Of a stretch of 64,000 bases of DNA, positions 11,623-22,121 are shown piece by piece. The notes under the pieces are model-generated. The model did not search any database, was not told the origin of the DNA, and saw only the letters and a list, made by a program, of their open reading frames with translations. The translations under genes were made by a program, and so were the position numbers. How positions within the stretch are numbered: position 1 is the stretch's first letter; each line of letters begins with the position of its first letter. Source of the stretch: Lodderomyces elongisporus (taxonomy: Eukaryota; Ascomycota; Pichiomycetes; Serinales; Debaryomycetaceae); contig NC_083680.1 of assembly GCF_030384665.1 (NCBI RefSeq), forward strand, positions 95,001 through 159,000. The letters run 5' to 3'.

Positions 11623-12660
11623 GTATACTATCTGCGTCGTAGGTCGTGTGCGTGCTGCAAAATTGCAAAATAGAATGAAAAAAGATCAGATGATTTTTGC
11701 ATTTCTTTTGTGTCATCTAGCGCCTGTTGCTAATTACAAATTAGGTAAGACAAACACTATAAAGGGTGTAAGCCATGACTAATACTTGTATACGATGCTT
11801 ACCTCATTTGATAATCATTACAGGAGCAAATTCGTTTACAAACTTCTTGTCTCGTTAAAGTCCGGATTCTACCTACATCAATGACCCCCTATCAGTTAAA
11901 TGGTACTAGGAAATGCATCAACCAATATAGCGAGGAACGACAAACGACAAATGAAGAACAAAGAACCAAGGAAATAGGAAAAAAAGAAAAAGTAAAAAAG
12001 AAGTTGAGCTGCCTTAGTTAGGATCCTTTCCATAAAATAATTTTTTTCTGACCAATGAATGACTCCCTGTATTCAACGTGCTGTATAGTCTAATGATACC
12101 TACCTCGTTTACAGTCTTCTTGAACCTCCTTCAATTTGTTTGTCCCTCTATCTCTCTATCCCCCTATCTGTCTCTCTATATGCCTCTTAGCTCGATTAAC
12201 TTCTTGACTTTTCAATTCAACGGAAGTTCGGAAATAATGCGAGAGTCATATTTTTTTCATACATGAGTATAGCACATTCCTAATTTACTCTTTCCCAACC
12301 GATACAGAACGACTCCCAAAAGCATAAAAAAAGAAAAAAACAGATCAAATACTTTTAAAAGTAGAAATCAAAGTATACGGACGTGTCTCGTACGCGTATT
12401 CTGTTTCTTAAAAGATTATGAAACACCTTGCTATATGTTGTTTAGCAGTTCAGAAGTAATTAATCGAAAATTGTTGTTTACGCTGCGTCTCCTACATCAC
12501 CCGCCAATAATTTAAATTCAAAAAGTTTATAAACATTAGTTTGATTATGTTCTATTTTCTTACCTTCACTCAAACTAATCTATGCATATATGTGTATATG
12601 TATATTCATAAAAAAAAAGAAAAACCTGGTATTAAATATTTAGCTTTGCCAACCGTCTCA

Positions 12661-12676
12661 CCCCCCCCCCCCCCCC
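12661..12676 (+). repeat. Homopolymer of 16 C
   Basis: Sixteen consecutive cytosines in A+T-rich intergenic DNA, 122 bp from a second run. Long G/C homopolymers are unusual in such a background. Confidence 0.9.
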
Positions 12677-12797
12677 AAACAGCAAAATCATATGCGAATT
12701 CTTTGCATAGAGAAGAAGCAACCAGATTGAGCCTCGTGTCCCTTTAGTTTACACATTATACATTTCCTTGGCCCTTTTACTTATTCTTTCTTTCTCT

Positions 12798-12816
12798 CCC
12801 CCCCCCCCCCCCCCCC
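12798..12816 (+). repeat. Homopolymer of 19 C
   Basis: Nineteen consecutive cytosines, the longest G/C homopolymer I saw in the window. The exact length could be affected by sequencing error. Confidence 0.85.
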
Positions 12817-13044
12817 ACTTCTCTTGTTCCTCGTCTGGTTCATGAATTCTTTGAATCAAATCATTTCATTGATCAAAAAAAAAATTATGGCCCATGTGAA
12901 GTTTGAATCATACTATGCATGTAGACGAATTCCAATTTCCATTTCGTTTACCCTCGGCTAAAGAATTTTTTTAGACTAATTTAACAATCAAGAATACCAT
13001 CCCTCTCTTCTGCCCTCCAACTCTGACTCTAACTTTAACACTAG

Positions 13045-13092
13045 CTCTAACACTAGTTCTAACACTAGCTCTAACACTAGCTCTAACACTAG
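13045..13092 (-). repeat. 12-bp minisatellite in the TUL1 3' flank
   Basis: Four tandem units of CTCTAACACTAG (one has a single change), with degenerate half-units to the left. It starts about 90 bp beyond the TUL1 stop codon and so probably lies in the TUL1 3' untranslated region. It produces a spurious repetitive minus-strand frame. Confidence 0.85.
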
Positions 13093-13184
13093 ATCAAAAC
13101 ATGACGAACTGGAACCAAATGCATATAAATGTATATGTACAAAAAAAAAAATGAAGGAAAAAGAAATATATTTATAAATCAACT

Positions 13185-15788
13185 CTATATTGGCGGTAAG
13201 CTAGTTCTGCAAACTGGACATTGTAATTTATACTTCATCCAGCTCTCCAAACACTCCACGTGGAAAATATGGTGACATGGCGTGACCATATACTCCTTTT
13301 TAACACCACTTGGAATGTGTACTTTTCTTTTGGAACTCTCTTCTACTTCATCCTTCATAATGATTGGTAATGTAACTTCGGCCATACATATTGGGCAAGT
13401 GCACTCACACTCCACGTAAGTTTGTGGAGAGGTTGCATCTGCAGCAGTTGAAGCTGCAGAGGTGGTGACTTTTTGCTTGAAACTCGCCAACAAATCACTT
13501 GAAAATCCATCTTCCTTGAGATTTCTCAATGTCAATACCGGTTGGTAATCGTACGCCTTGGGTAACCAACTTTCATTGATCCAAAATCTTGCACCAAAAA
13601 CATTCTGCAACACCAATAAAAATAATTGGATCACCATCCAGATGGTAACAACAATACATAATGTAGGGTCATATCTATGTCTTAAGGGATTACCTTTGTA
13701 CAATGCAAAATAGTATAATGGCAACACTCTAATGATACTGCTTCCAAAAACAAACTGCCAATTAAAAGCTTTTCTCCTATTCTTTAGCGTATTTCTTAAA
13801 AATTGAGGTATCCAAAACGAGTTGATAAATATTAGACACATGTACTCAAATACAATTCGATACCTTAATCGCCAGCTCAAGGATGAGAAAATTAGAAACA
13901 TGGCAATTATAGTAAATGTAAACCCAGAGGCAAAGATAGAGTTACTGTATGAAGTCTCTTGCCATGCTTGATCTGGAACAGGTTCATTTTGCTGTGGCTG
14001 TTGTAGAGGCTGTTGTTGTTGTTGTTGTTGTGCCGCTGTTGCTGTTGGAGTATTGGCGATGGGAAGTATTGGCCCCTCGGAATTTTCTGCTTCAGCTACC
14101 GATTCACCACCAGTTCGAGACTCAGATGGAATGTTGCTTGCACCCCTCATAATCTCCCACCATGTCGTGCCTCTCTCATTGGCTTGTGTTGTAAGAACAC
14201 TAACCATAAACCTCATCTCAAATATACCACACAGCATAAATGCAATAGTGGCGATACATGCAAGAAGCAAATACAAGTCTTCTGTGACTGTTGAAAGAAG
14301 AAGCGACATGAGAGCCAAGAGGGAATCTTCAAATCCAAGTAGAAACAAAGTCTTGCTCGATATGACAGATAATTGGCCAGGTGTCCTCGCCAGGTTCACT
14401 TGCTTGAAAATTAAATACAACTGCGCGCAAACCAATACAAGCAACCCAGTCAAAACATTCTTCATTTGGGCACGCAAGACCTCCGATTTGCGTCCAACAA
14501 ATGGAGTTTGTGGTCTCTTTGTCAAAACAACTCCACAGTCAGGAGAGTAAACCATTATCTCGCCAATGGATAATTGAGGCAACTCGTGGGGCAATGGACT
14601 TCCAGTAGGGTGTTTCAATTCATTATCAATATACCTCAAGTCATCATGTGAGAAGCCTGTCTTGTTGAATTGGATAAACGTAACAAACTCACATTGGTCC
14701 ATCGACTTCAATATCGAACTATTCATATCATCAAGAGTAACTTCCTTGTCATTCTTTATATTGTTGAATTGCTTCATCAAAGTCTTTGCTGTTTGAAACT
14801 TGTCCTCATTCATTACAAGATGACTCAACCCATAAGAACCAAAAAACTTGGCCGAGTTTGTTGTGGCCACCAACGAGCCAGTGTTTTGAAAATAAACACC
14901 GCTTAGCTGCAACAGATGGTCTTCAACTTCTAAATAGTCTTTTAACGTCAACAGCAAGTCTGCAACTATGGCATCTCCAACTTTCTCACTTTCATTCACA
15001 ACTTTAAAATCGGGCTCATTGTAGTTGTATTGGTACCCTTTAACAACCACAGAAATCAACCCTTCCTTTGTGATATTTCCAACTCTTGGGTATTGTTCAT
15101 TTACAGCCATACTGGATGCAGCCAGGTTTTCTTTACTAGCTCCAATTTCACTATCGCTTCTCCTAATATATCTTCCATCTGCGGCTTCACCGTTACCACT
15201 TTTAACACTGCTACTACGAGCATCTGTGTTATCATCATCATCATCAATATTATTGTTATTATTATTATTACTATCATCATCATCATCATCATCAAAGTTT
15301 GATCTAGAATCGTAATATTGTCTCAAATACTTTGGAATCACAAGATCCACAACCTTCACTTCACTCTTGATTGGGATAAAATCACCATCGGCTCTACCTG
15401 ATATATTCAACAAATACGCGTCACCTTCTTTGCTTGCATAGTCTCTACCCCAAAACAGCCGTACTTTTTCACTCACAAAATTAGGCAATATCGAATCTTC
15501 TTGGTTCTCTTTCCATGGGTGATCTTTGTCGTAATGACGAAAAGGCCAATCCTTAACTTTCTTGTGTTGTAAATGATCTTCATACGAGAGTTGGTACCCT
15601 GTAATATTACCATACCCCAGAAGATATTCGGATTTATTCAACTCAGCAAGAGAGTTTGACAACAGTGTCTGGTATACCTCCAACGTCTTTCTCTCGTAGT
15701 TTGAATGCGGTTGATCGTTTCCAGACGGTAGGGAGAGAAATATAAACATTATGATGAAAAAAATGAGCGTGTTTCTATCCACCGCCAT
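13185..15788 (-). CDS. TUL1: Golgi transmembrane RING E3 ubiquitin ligase, Tul1-like (867 aa)
   Basis: Architecture matches yeast Tul1: an N-terminal signal or anchor segment (about residues 6-24), a long lumenal region to about 440, a cluster of several membrane segments between about 450 and 760, and a C-terminal RING at about 798-863. The RING shows CPIC, then CHHIFHVECLESW and CPVC, the expected zinc ligands. Tul1 is the catalytic subunit of the Golgi Dsc ubiquitin-ligase complex, which marks membrane proteins for quality control. Compared with the roughly 760-residue S. cerevisiae protein, this copy is longer because of Asp/Asn tracts in the lumenal region (DNA 15229-15296) and a polyglutamine stretch between membrane segments (DNA 13990-14030). 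The start is the ATG that gives the hydrophobic signal. Confidence 0.9.
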   Translation of the reverse strand: MAVDRNTLIFFIIMFIFLSLPSGNDQPHSNYERKTLEVYQTLLSNSLAELNKSEYLLGYGNITGYQLSYEDHLQHKKVKDWPFRHYDKDHPWKENQEDSILPNFVSEKVRLFWGRDYASKEGDAYLLNISGRADGDFIPIKSEVKVVDLVIPKYLRQYYDSRSNFDDDDDDDSNNNNNNNIDDDDDNTDARSSSVKSGNGEAADGRYIRRSDSEIGASKENLAASSMAVNEQYPRVGNITKEGLISVVVKGYQYNYNEPDFKVVNESEKVGDAIVADLLLTLKDYLEVEDHLLQLSGVYFQNTGSLVATTNSAKFFGSYGLSHLVMNEDKFQTAKTLMKQFNNIKNDKEVTLDDMNSSILKSMDQCEFVTFIQFNKTGFSHDDLRYIDNELKHPTGSPLPHELPQLSIGEIMVYSPDCGVVLTKRPQTPFVGRKSEVLRAQMKNVLTGLLVLVCAQLYLIFKQVNLARTPGQLSVISSKTLFLLGFEDSLLALMSLLLSTVTEDLYLLLACIATIAFMLCGIFEMRFMVSVLTTQANERGTTWWEIMRGASNIPSESRTGGESVAEAENSEGPILPIANTPTATAAQQQQQQQPLQQPQQNEPVPDQAWQETSYSNSIFASGFTFTIIAMFLIFSSLSWRLRYRIVFEYMCLIFINSFWIPQFLRNTLKNRRKAFNWQFVFGSSIIRVLPLYYFALYKGNPLRHRYDPTLCIVVTIWMVIQLFLLVLQNVFGARFWINESWLPKAYDYQPVLTLRNLKEDGFSSDLLASFKQKVTTSAASTAADATSPQTYVECECTCPICMAEVTLPIIMKDEVEESSKRKVHIPSGVKKEYMVTPCHHIFHVECLESWMKYKLQCPVCRTSLPPI

Positions 15789-16571
15789 CTTGTGCTACTT
15801 GTTTGAGGTTCTGGATACGGGATAGGTAAGAGGGGTCCGCAAATTTTAGTGTTGATGGTGATGAGAATCTTCCCTGGCTTATATAATGTCACGAATGAAA
15901 ATGTGATGATCTTGTACAAATTGCTGCCAATATGTATATTATAGTAGCTCCGAAAAAAAGTGTGAAGTAACAAAGAGTAAGGCAAGGCAAGGTAAGAAAA
16001 TACAAGGCAAGAAGAGGAAGAAGGGGGGGGGCAGAGTGGAGGGCAACTGATTGATAAGACTTTCGCACTTTCCGAGTTTTGTTTCCTCTATAAATATTTT
16101 GTTTGCACTTTGATTTTTTTCTTTTCTCTTCTATTTTTTTTTTCTTTTGCTTCTATTCTCCAGTTTTTTTATTTATGTTGTTTTATTAATTATTGGAGTG
16201 GAAAGTGCGATATATGCCTTGAAAGAGAAACCACAAGAAAACAGGGTCCACTTTCTCCACACTAATGGTATTGGTTTCGATAACGACGAGCATTTTAATA
16301 TGTTATGTTTTTGATATAACAATGCAACAACATTCACATCTACATTGAAATTAACAAAAACTTTACAAAGAGACAAATGAATTGTCTTAAATGATAGGAG
16401 AAAAAAAAACATTATTAAGCGGTGTTCATTTTTTGTTTTCTAATACATATATATATATAAGAGAAAATGAACAAGTTGTTCAGGTATAAAAATTTCAAAT
16501 TAAATGTCTTGCTTTTGACTTCTTCAACTAAAGTGCTTTCCCACATCGTCCACTATTATGTTCACCTCAAA
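15789..16571. other. TUL1 promoter region and 3' flank of the repeat GPI-type gene
   Basis: Intergenic DNA of 0.78 kb between two minus-strand genes. It contains a run of nine G (16023-16031) about 235 bp upstream of TUL1, T-rich tracts and a (TA)n stretch near 16450. No coding frame is credible here. Confidence 0.65.
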
Positions 16572-19500
16572 TCAAATTAAAAGAGTCCCAAGTACAGCCA
16601 ACAATGCTACCATCAAAGAACTCAAACCAAGTGGTCTCAACTTTTCACCAGCATTTGCAGCTTGAACGACTTCGGCAGATGCAACTGCATTTGCAGAAGC
16701 ACTCTCAGCAAAGGATGTCGTAATTGTGGTAATCGCTCTGCTCTCAGCAGCCACTGTCTCTGCAACAACATTAGTTTGTTCAGCACCTTTGGCAATTGAA
16801 GTAATTGTAAGTGCAGAAGAAGCAGACTCGCTGGTTGCAGCAACAAGGATTTGAGTAGAGCTATTAGTTGCAGTAGGAGCAGCGGTTGATGTTGAGTTTA
16901 ATGGATATGGAGCGGCAGAAGTATAAGTTTCACAGTCCTCTTCATCATCGTCATCCCAATCATCTTCTTCATCCACACAATCCTCAGTAGGATATGATGT
17001 GCCAGAACCACTGGTTGTACCAGAGTAGGATTCATCATCTTCACTATCGTACCCATCTTCACCAGGACAAACGTAATCAGAGCTTCCTGATCCCCATATT
17101 GAATCTGATCCTGAACTAGATCCTGAACTAGAGCCAGAACCAGTTCCAACAGTTCCAGATGAGCCTGAGGAGCCTGATGATCCACTAGAGCCTGAAGATC
17201 CAGATGAGCCAGAGGAGCCGGAAGATCCAGATGAGCCGGAAGATCCAGAGGAGCCAGAGGAGCCAGAGGATCCAGATGAGCCTTGAGTTGGGTAAGCCAC
17301 AGCAGTTGTAGTACAATCATCATCATCCTCTTCAATCCATTCCCATTCATCATCATCATCGCCATCATTGCTAGATCCCGAGGAACCAGAAGAGCCGGAA
17401 GACCCAGAAGAACCAGAAGAGCCAGAAGTACCACTTCCTGTTCCTTCATTCTCGTATCCATCATCCTCATAATCTTCAGGATAAACTGTATGTGTAGCAA
17501 TAACTGTGACAGTTGTAGTGTAGACGCCACCTCCTTGAGCAACAGTTGTTGTTGGGCAGTATGTGGTAACAGTGTAAACAATTGTTTCATCGCATTGCTC
17601 TTCGTTTTGCGTAACCCATGTGGTAAAAGTTTGACCAGCACCAGTGTATGTGATGTAAACTGTCTCACTTTGGGTATGAGTTTGTACTGGAGCAGGAGCA
17701 TTAGTGGCAACAACTTGTGTGGTTTTTTCTCCATTAACAGTCGTTGTCACAGCAACAGTTGTTGCATGACCAATCGAGGATTCAACAGCAGTTGTTTTAG
17801 TGATTGTTGTAGGCTTACCGTTAACAGTAGTTAAAATGGTTGTTGTTTGGGGAACAGTTGTCACTCCACCTTGAGTGGGCCACTCGCAATCAGTATCGTC
17901 GTCATCATCGTCATCATTGTCACCGCCATTGCTACCGGTACCAGTTGCGGTAGTTGTTGGAAGAATAGAGCTCCAGAAGTCCAGACTAGCAGTTGTAACA
18001 CTGGTTTGTTTTGTAGTACCTTGTGAGTTACCATTTCCACCATTTGTGGCAGTGCCAGCACCTGTACCTGTTGTTGCTCCCGTTGTTCCTGTTGGAATAA
18101 CAGTTTCATCGGTACAATCTTCTTCGTCATCATCATTGTCACTTGTAGTTTGAGAGGTTCCACTAGTATGAATAGATGTACCTGCGATTGAACTGCCACC
18201 ACCTGTTCCAGTAACATTGGTGTATGCTGTATTAGAAGAAGAAGAAGAAGAGGCAGTAGTAGTAGTAGCGTCATTTCCAAGTAATGAACTTAACCAATTC
18301 TCTCCACTAGATGAGCTCTCAGTTTTAACAGAGCCAGTTGGAGTAGATTGAACTCCAGTTGCTGTACTTGAGACAACTGTAGAGTCATCACCGAGCAATG
18401 AACTCAACCAGTTTCCACCATTATCAGTAGTGCTTGTTACAGGAACGGAGTTTGTAGTTGGAGCTGTAGGTTCATCAGTACAGTCTTCATCGTCATCATA
18501 ATCGGATGATTGAGTAGACTCGCCGCCAAGTAATGAGCTCAACCAATCTTCAACACTAGAGCTAATTTCTGATTGAGTAGCAGCTGAACCTGTAGCTGAA
18601 CCTGTAGCTGAACCTGTAGCTGAACCTGTTGGAGTTGCAGTTGTAGAAAGTGTTGATTCTCCTGCAGCTGCAACTGATGAAGATGTTGCTCCAGTTGGCT
18701 GTGAGCTTGATGAATCACCCAAAAGATCAGACAACCAGGAGTTGAGTCCACCACCTCCACCACCGCTGCTGCTGCTGCTGCCACTTCCCGTGGTCGTTGT
18801 TTGTGTTGCACCTGTAGTAGGTGTTATGGTTGCAGGAGTGGTTGATTCTTCCTCACAATCATCATCATCATCGTCATCAGCCAGACTTGAAGAATTTGTT
18901 GCACTAGTTGCTGATGACGTTTGACTAGAGTTCGAGCCAGTGCCAGATCCCAAAGGTGTGGTAGATGAACCAGAAGCTTGTGAAGATTGAGCACCGGAAC
19001 TTGTTGCACTTCCACTATTTGAAGATCCAGTAGTTGGTGTAGTAGTTGATGATCCACCAGGGAAAAGATCAGACAACCATGACTCAAGTCCTCCACTACC
19101 TCCTGCTGAAGATGTTCCTGCACCTGTTCCAGTTGTTGCTGTAGTTGGAGCAACAGTTGAAGGTGTAGTTGTGCCAGCAGGGGGGCTACTTGTTGTTTCA
19201 TCTGCAGGTGAAGTTGATTCTTCTTCACATTCTTCGTCATCCTCGTCAACAGAGCTAGAAGCTGCTGATGAAGAAGAAGAAGACGTGGCAACTCTTGCTG
19301 CTGCTGCTGCAAAAAGACCTCTTGATGTACTAGATGCAGTAGAGGAACTGGAGGCAACAGAAGAAGTAGTTGGAGCTGATGATGATAAAGGCTGCAAAGC
19401 TGTTGCTGAGGATATTGGTGTGTTAACTTCATCATTAACTATTGAGGAAGATGCTCCGGCTTGTAATGGTGTGGAAGAGCCAGCTCCTTGAACCAAAGCT

Positions 19501-19781
19501 GAACCTGATGAAGCAGCTGCAGATGCAGATGCAGCAGTCCCAGATGATGCTGGTGATAAAGGCGATGAACCAGCTACTGTTGCTGCTGCTACTGTTGATG
19601 ATGCTGCTGCAGGAGTGGTGGCGGCTGCGGCAGCTGCGGCAGCAGCACTTGTTGTTTGACCTGTCAAACCATTGTATATATCCATTAAAAAGTTTCTTTT
19701 TTCCTTTACTTCTCTCGCCTCCATTGCATTAGCAATTGCCAACAATGTGACAAAAAGCGATGTAGATGTGGACACCTTCAT
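16572..19781 (-). CDS. Modular Ser/Thr-rich GPI-type surface protein with WLSxLLG repeats (1069 aa)
   Basis: A signal peptide (residues 1-19) is followed by a dibasic Kex2-type site (KR at 28-29), a long Ala/Ser/Thr-rich region, and a C-terminal hydrophobic segment after a small-residue site (ANAG), which together suggest a GPI anchor. The centre is built from two alternating modules. One is a short hydrophobic motif, WLSDLF or WLSSLLG, near residues 234, 349, 412, 455 and 496, with a weaker version near 602. The other is an acidic patch with one or two cysteines (for example DDDDDDDCEEES) near 183, 305, 430, 552 and 626, and again further on. Pro-Thr linkers separate them. Residues about 680-780 resemble Thr/Val-rich fungal wall domains (TTVNGKPTT, then TVYITYTGAGQ). 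Two Gly-Ser-Ser tracts follow. It is probably an adhesin or wall protein; the function is unknown. The name of any ortholog is not clear to me. Confidence 0.8.
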   Translation of the reverse strand: MKVSTSTSLFVTLLAIANAMEAREVKEKRNFLMDIYNGLTGQTTSAAAAAAAAATTPAAASSTVAAATVAGSSPLSPASSGTAASASAAASSGSALVQGAGSSTPLQAGASSSIVNDEVNTPISSATALQPLSSSAPTTSSVASSSSTASSTSRGLFAAAAARVATSSSSSSAASSSVDEDDEECEEESTSPADETTSSPPAGTTTPSTVAPTTATTGTGAGTSSAGGSGGLESWLSDLFPGGSSTTTPTTGSSNSGSATSSGAQSSQASGSSTTPLGSGTGSNSSQTSSATSATNSSSLADDDDDDDCEEESTTPATITPTTGATQTTTTGSGSSSSSGGGGGGLNSWLSDLLGDSSSSQPTGATSSSVAAAGESTLSTTATPTGSATGSATGSATGSAATQSEISSSVEDWLSSLLGGESTQSSDYDDDEDCTDEPTAPTTNSVPVTSTTDNGGNWLSSLLGDDSTVVSSTATGVQSTPTGSVKTESSSSGENWLSSLLGNDATTTTASSSSSSNTAYTNVTGTGGGSSIAGTSIHTSGTSQTTSDNDDDEEDCTDETVIPTGTTGATTGTGAGTATNGGNGNSQGTTKQTSVTTASLDFWSSILPTTTATGTGSNGGDNDDDDDDDTDCEWPTQGGVTTVPQTTTILTTVNGKPTTITKTTAVESSIGHATTVAVTTTVNGEKTTQVVATNAPAPVQTHTQSETVYITYTGAGQTFTTWVTQNEEQCDETIVYTVTTYCPTTTVAQGGGVYTTTVTVIATHTVYPEDYEDDGYENEGTGSGTSGSSGSSGSSGSSGSSGSSNDGDDDDEWEWIEEDDDDCTTTAVAYPTQGSSGSSGSSGSSGSSGSSGSSGSSGSSGSSGSSGSSGSSGSSGTVGTGSGSSSGSSSGSDSIWGSGSSDYVCPGEDGYDSEDDESYSGTTSGSGTSYPTEDCVDEEDDWDDDDEEDCETYTSAAPYPLNSTSTAAPTATNSSTQILVAATSESASSALTITSIAKGAEQTNVVAETVAAESRAITTITTSFAESASANAVASAEVVQAANAGEKLRPLGLSSLMVALLAVLGTLLI
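17154..17281 (-). repeat. In-frame Gly-Ser-Ser tandem tract
   Basis: Nine-base-pair units encoding GSSGSS repeat across this stretch inside the surface-protein gene, with a second shorter tract at about 17374-17427. Codon variation between units suggests the tract is not a recent expansion. Such flexible stalks are length-variable in many fungal wall proteins. Confidence 0.85.
18583..18630 (-). repeat. Four 12-bp units encoding TGSA
   Basis: Four tandem copies of GCTGAACCTGTA on the plus strand (the last with one change) encode a repeated Thr-Gly-Ser-Ala linker between two WLSxLLG modules. The near identity suggests recent slippage. Confidence 0.9.
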
Positions 19782-22121
19782 GTTGTCTCACAATTGTCAA
19801 TTATCTGAGAATTTTTTTTTAATGAACCTTTGAGTAAATAGTAACGAATGAATTGAATTAAATGAAAACCTTTGGTTCTTGTTTAGGTGTGTCTTTAAAC
19901 TATCTTCTTATGAAAAAGAAAATATGAAAAGAATTATGAAAAAGAAAAAAGAAAAGAACAGAAACAGGTTGGTCAATAACTTATGAGATCCTTTGAAAAA
20001 GACTTTGAAAGTAATAAAAAAATGAAAACAAACTAAAAGAAAAAGCTCGCCAACACTCTTTCTGAAATATGGTCGACTTTGACCATGGTTATAAATACAT
20101 ATCTCGATTGACCCAGAACAATTTCTATATTTGGTGGAGATCATTTTGTGCAGCTAAAATAAAGGGTACTTGAGATCTCGTGAAAGGTTAGACTACTGGA
20201 TTTGGTAAAAAAAAAAAATTTAAAATGGGACTAGTCAATAATGGTGATGAAAATGGAGTAGGTGCATGTGCGCACAAAATTGTAAATGAATAGTCCACTA
20301 TAAATTAAATTTCCTAATTGGGTAACATAAATTTTGCAACCTTTTTTCCCAATCTGAAAGATGTGGAGAGCGGGAGAGAGAAAAAAAGAGAGAGAGAGAA
20401 TTGAAAGATTTCTAAACAATAAACCAAATACATACCATTTGTTTTCTTTTTCGAGTACGATGGGAATACATGTACATCAAACCAATTAGACGATGGTACT
20501 TTGTAAAAGATTGATGATTGAATTGAAAGCACCGAGTGGGGTTTCACGGCATATTGAGAAAAGGGCCAGACTCTTTGCCGATCATTTATGAGGCCCCAAA
20601 AAAAACAAAATAAAAAAAGGAAGACATGTTCTTTACCGACTATACTCTATTCTGTCAAAATGAAGGCTTTTTTTGTGGTTTACTTTCTTACAAGCTGTAA
20701 AGTGAAATTGTTTTGAGATGTGGATAGTTCATAATGAAGATGTTTGATTAAAAGAGCCGAAATACCTTGGTTCTTTCTTTCTTCTTTTTTTTGGCTATTA
20801 TTTCAATATCGTTTAAGCGAATTTGAAGCCACTTCTTCTTACACCTCAATAGTTTTCCTCCATTTGATCCTTTACATTTCTTCCATGTCCTCCGTGTTTT
20901 CTGGTTCTAGTCCTTGTTTCCAAGTGCATTTGTAATATTTTTTCGCCATTCGATAAACTCTATATCAACGTAAATTTATCTTTTGTTTTTCTTTTCAAAC
21001 AAGACACCATTGCCCATTCAACTCAATTTACATGTCCTTGTGTTTTTTTTATGTAAAAAAAAAAAGAATACCAAAAAAGTATGCGTATACTCTTTTTCAT
21101 TTTTTGCTAGACTTGCCATACTAGCCATACTCAACTCTACATCTTTCCCTTCTTAACTTTCATTTTACAATATAACGAAAAGCTCTAAATGAATGAATGT
21201 CCTTAGCAAAAAAAAATTAATAAAATAAATATAAAAGAGATGTAAGCTAAACGAAACTTTCTTTACTTTTGCTCTTTCTAAAATTAGAATATCTTTAGAT
21301 GCATCATCTTGTCTTTTATTCAACTCAATTCAATGTCCAAAGATCTCCGTCTCCGTAAGAGAGTATGGTACATACATTTATATTCATCTATATACATATA
21401 TACATCTATATTTATATACAAATTGGGTAATTTTTTTTATTGTTTTTTTTTTTATTTTTCATTTTGCTTCTTTATTTTCATTTGTATTATTTGCTAAAGA
21501 TTTCTCGGGTTTATTCAATTCTTCCAACTCTCGGAGGTAAAGAACATCTGTATTAATATTCTTTATAAATTTTGTATTTTTTTTTTATTAACATAACAAT
21601 TTGCACCCATGAGATCCGCTGGCAGAAGTGGCACATGTACCAAAAACAAAAAAAATGTTTCCATTAAACTCTGTTTTTTTCCAGCTTGTATGTAGTCAAA
21701 AAATCGGTATTAAGCAAAGTGATGAATAAAAGATAATCCAAAGATAGTCATCATGGGTCAAAGTTTGCATCTAGAATTCGCTATTCAAGAATTGTATTAT
21801 TTTATTAATGACATCCAATACTATACTATACAATACTTTACTATATTATACTTGTTTGTATTTGCCTATATGTATGTACATACATATATACTACTATATT
21901 TATTTTTTATTACCCGACATTGAACTGAAAACGGACTTGTAATATCATTGCAAGTTTATAATTGAAAAAAAAAAGGAAAAGAAAACGGATAAAAAAGAAC
22001 TGGTGATGCGGGGTTTTAATCTTGCTTTTGCTGTTGCTTTTGCTGTTGCTGTTGCTTTTACTTTTGCTGGCGCTATTGTTGTTATTGTTGTTTTTTTGGC
22101 CACGGTACAATAGGGGTATCA
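19782..22121. other. Upstream region of the repeat GPI-type gene
   Basis: A 2.3-kb interval between two minus-strand secreted-protein genes, consistent with a long promoter for the downstream 1069-residue protein. It contains GA and T-rich tracts and many TA steps. No frame here resembles a protein. Confidence 0.6.

Larger units (their letters stand above)
10780..13184. other. CPH2 upstream region and TUL1 3' flank
   Basis: A 2.4-kb interval between two minus-strand genes, so it is mostly the CPH2 promoter and leader. It contains a TG run followed by an 8-bp array (11554-11622), two long cytosine runs (12661-12676, 12798-12816) and, just past the TUL1 stop, a 12-bp minisatellite (13045-13092). 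The short frames across these repeats are products of low complexity. Confidence 0.7.

Noticed and set aside
12988..13182. Minus-strand frame rich in LVLE repeats just after TUL1
   Set aside because: It is produced by the 12-bp minisatellite and has no proper start.
16898..17734. 278-codon minus-strand frame and other long frames within the surface-protein gene
   Set aside because: Alternative-frame shadows caused by repetitive codons (GSS and Thr-rich tracts); the translation is Leu/Met/Pro-rich noise.
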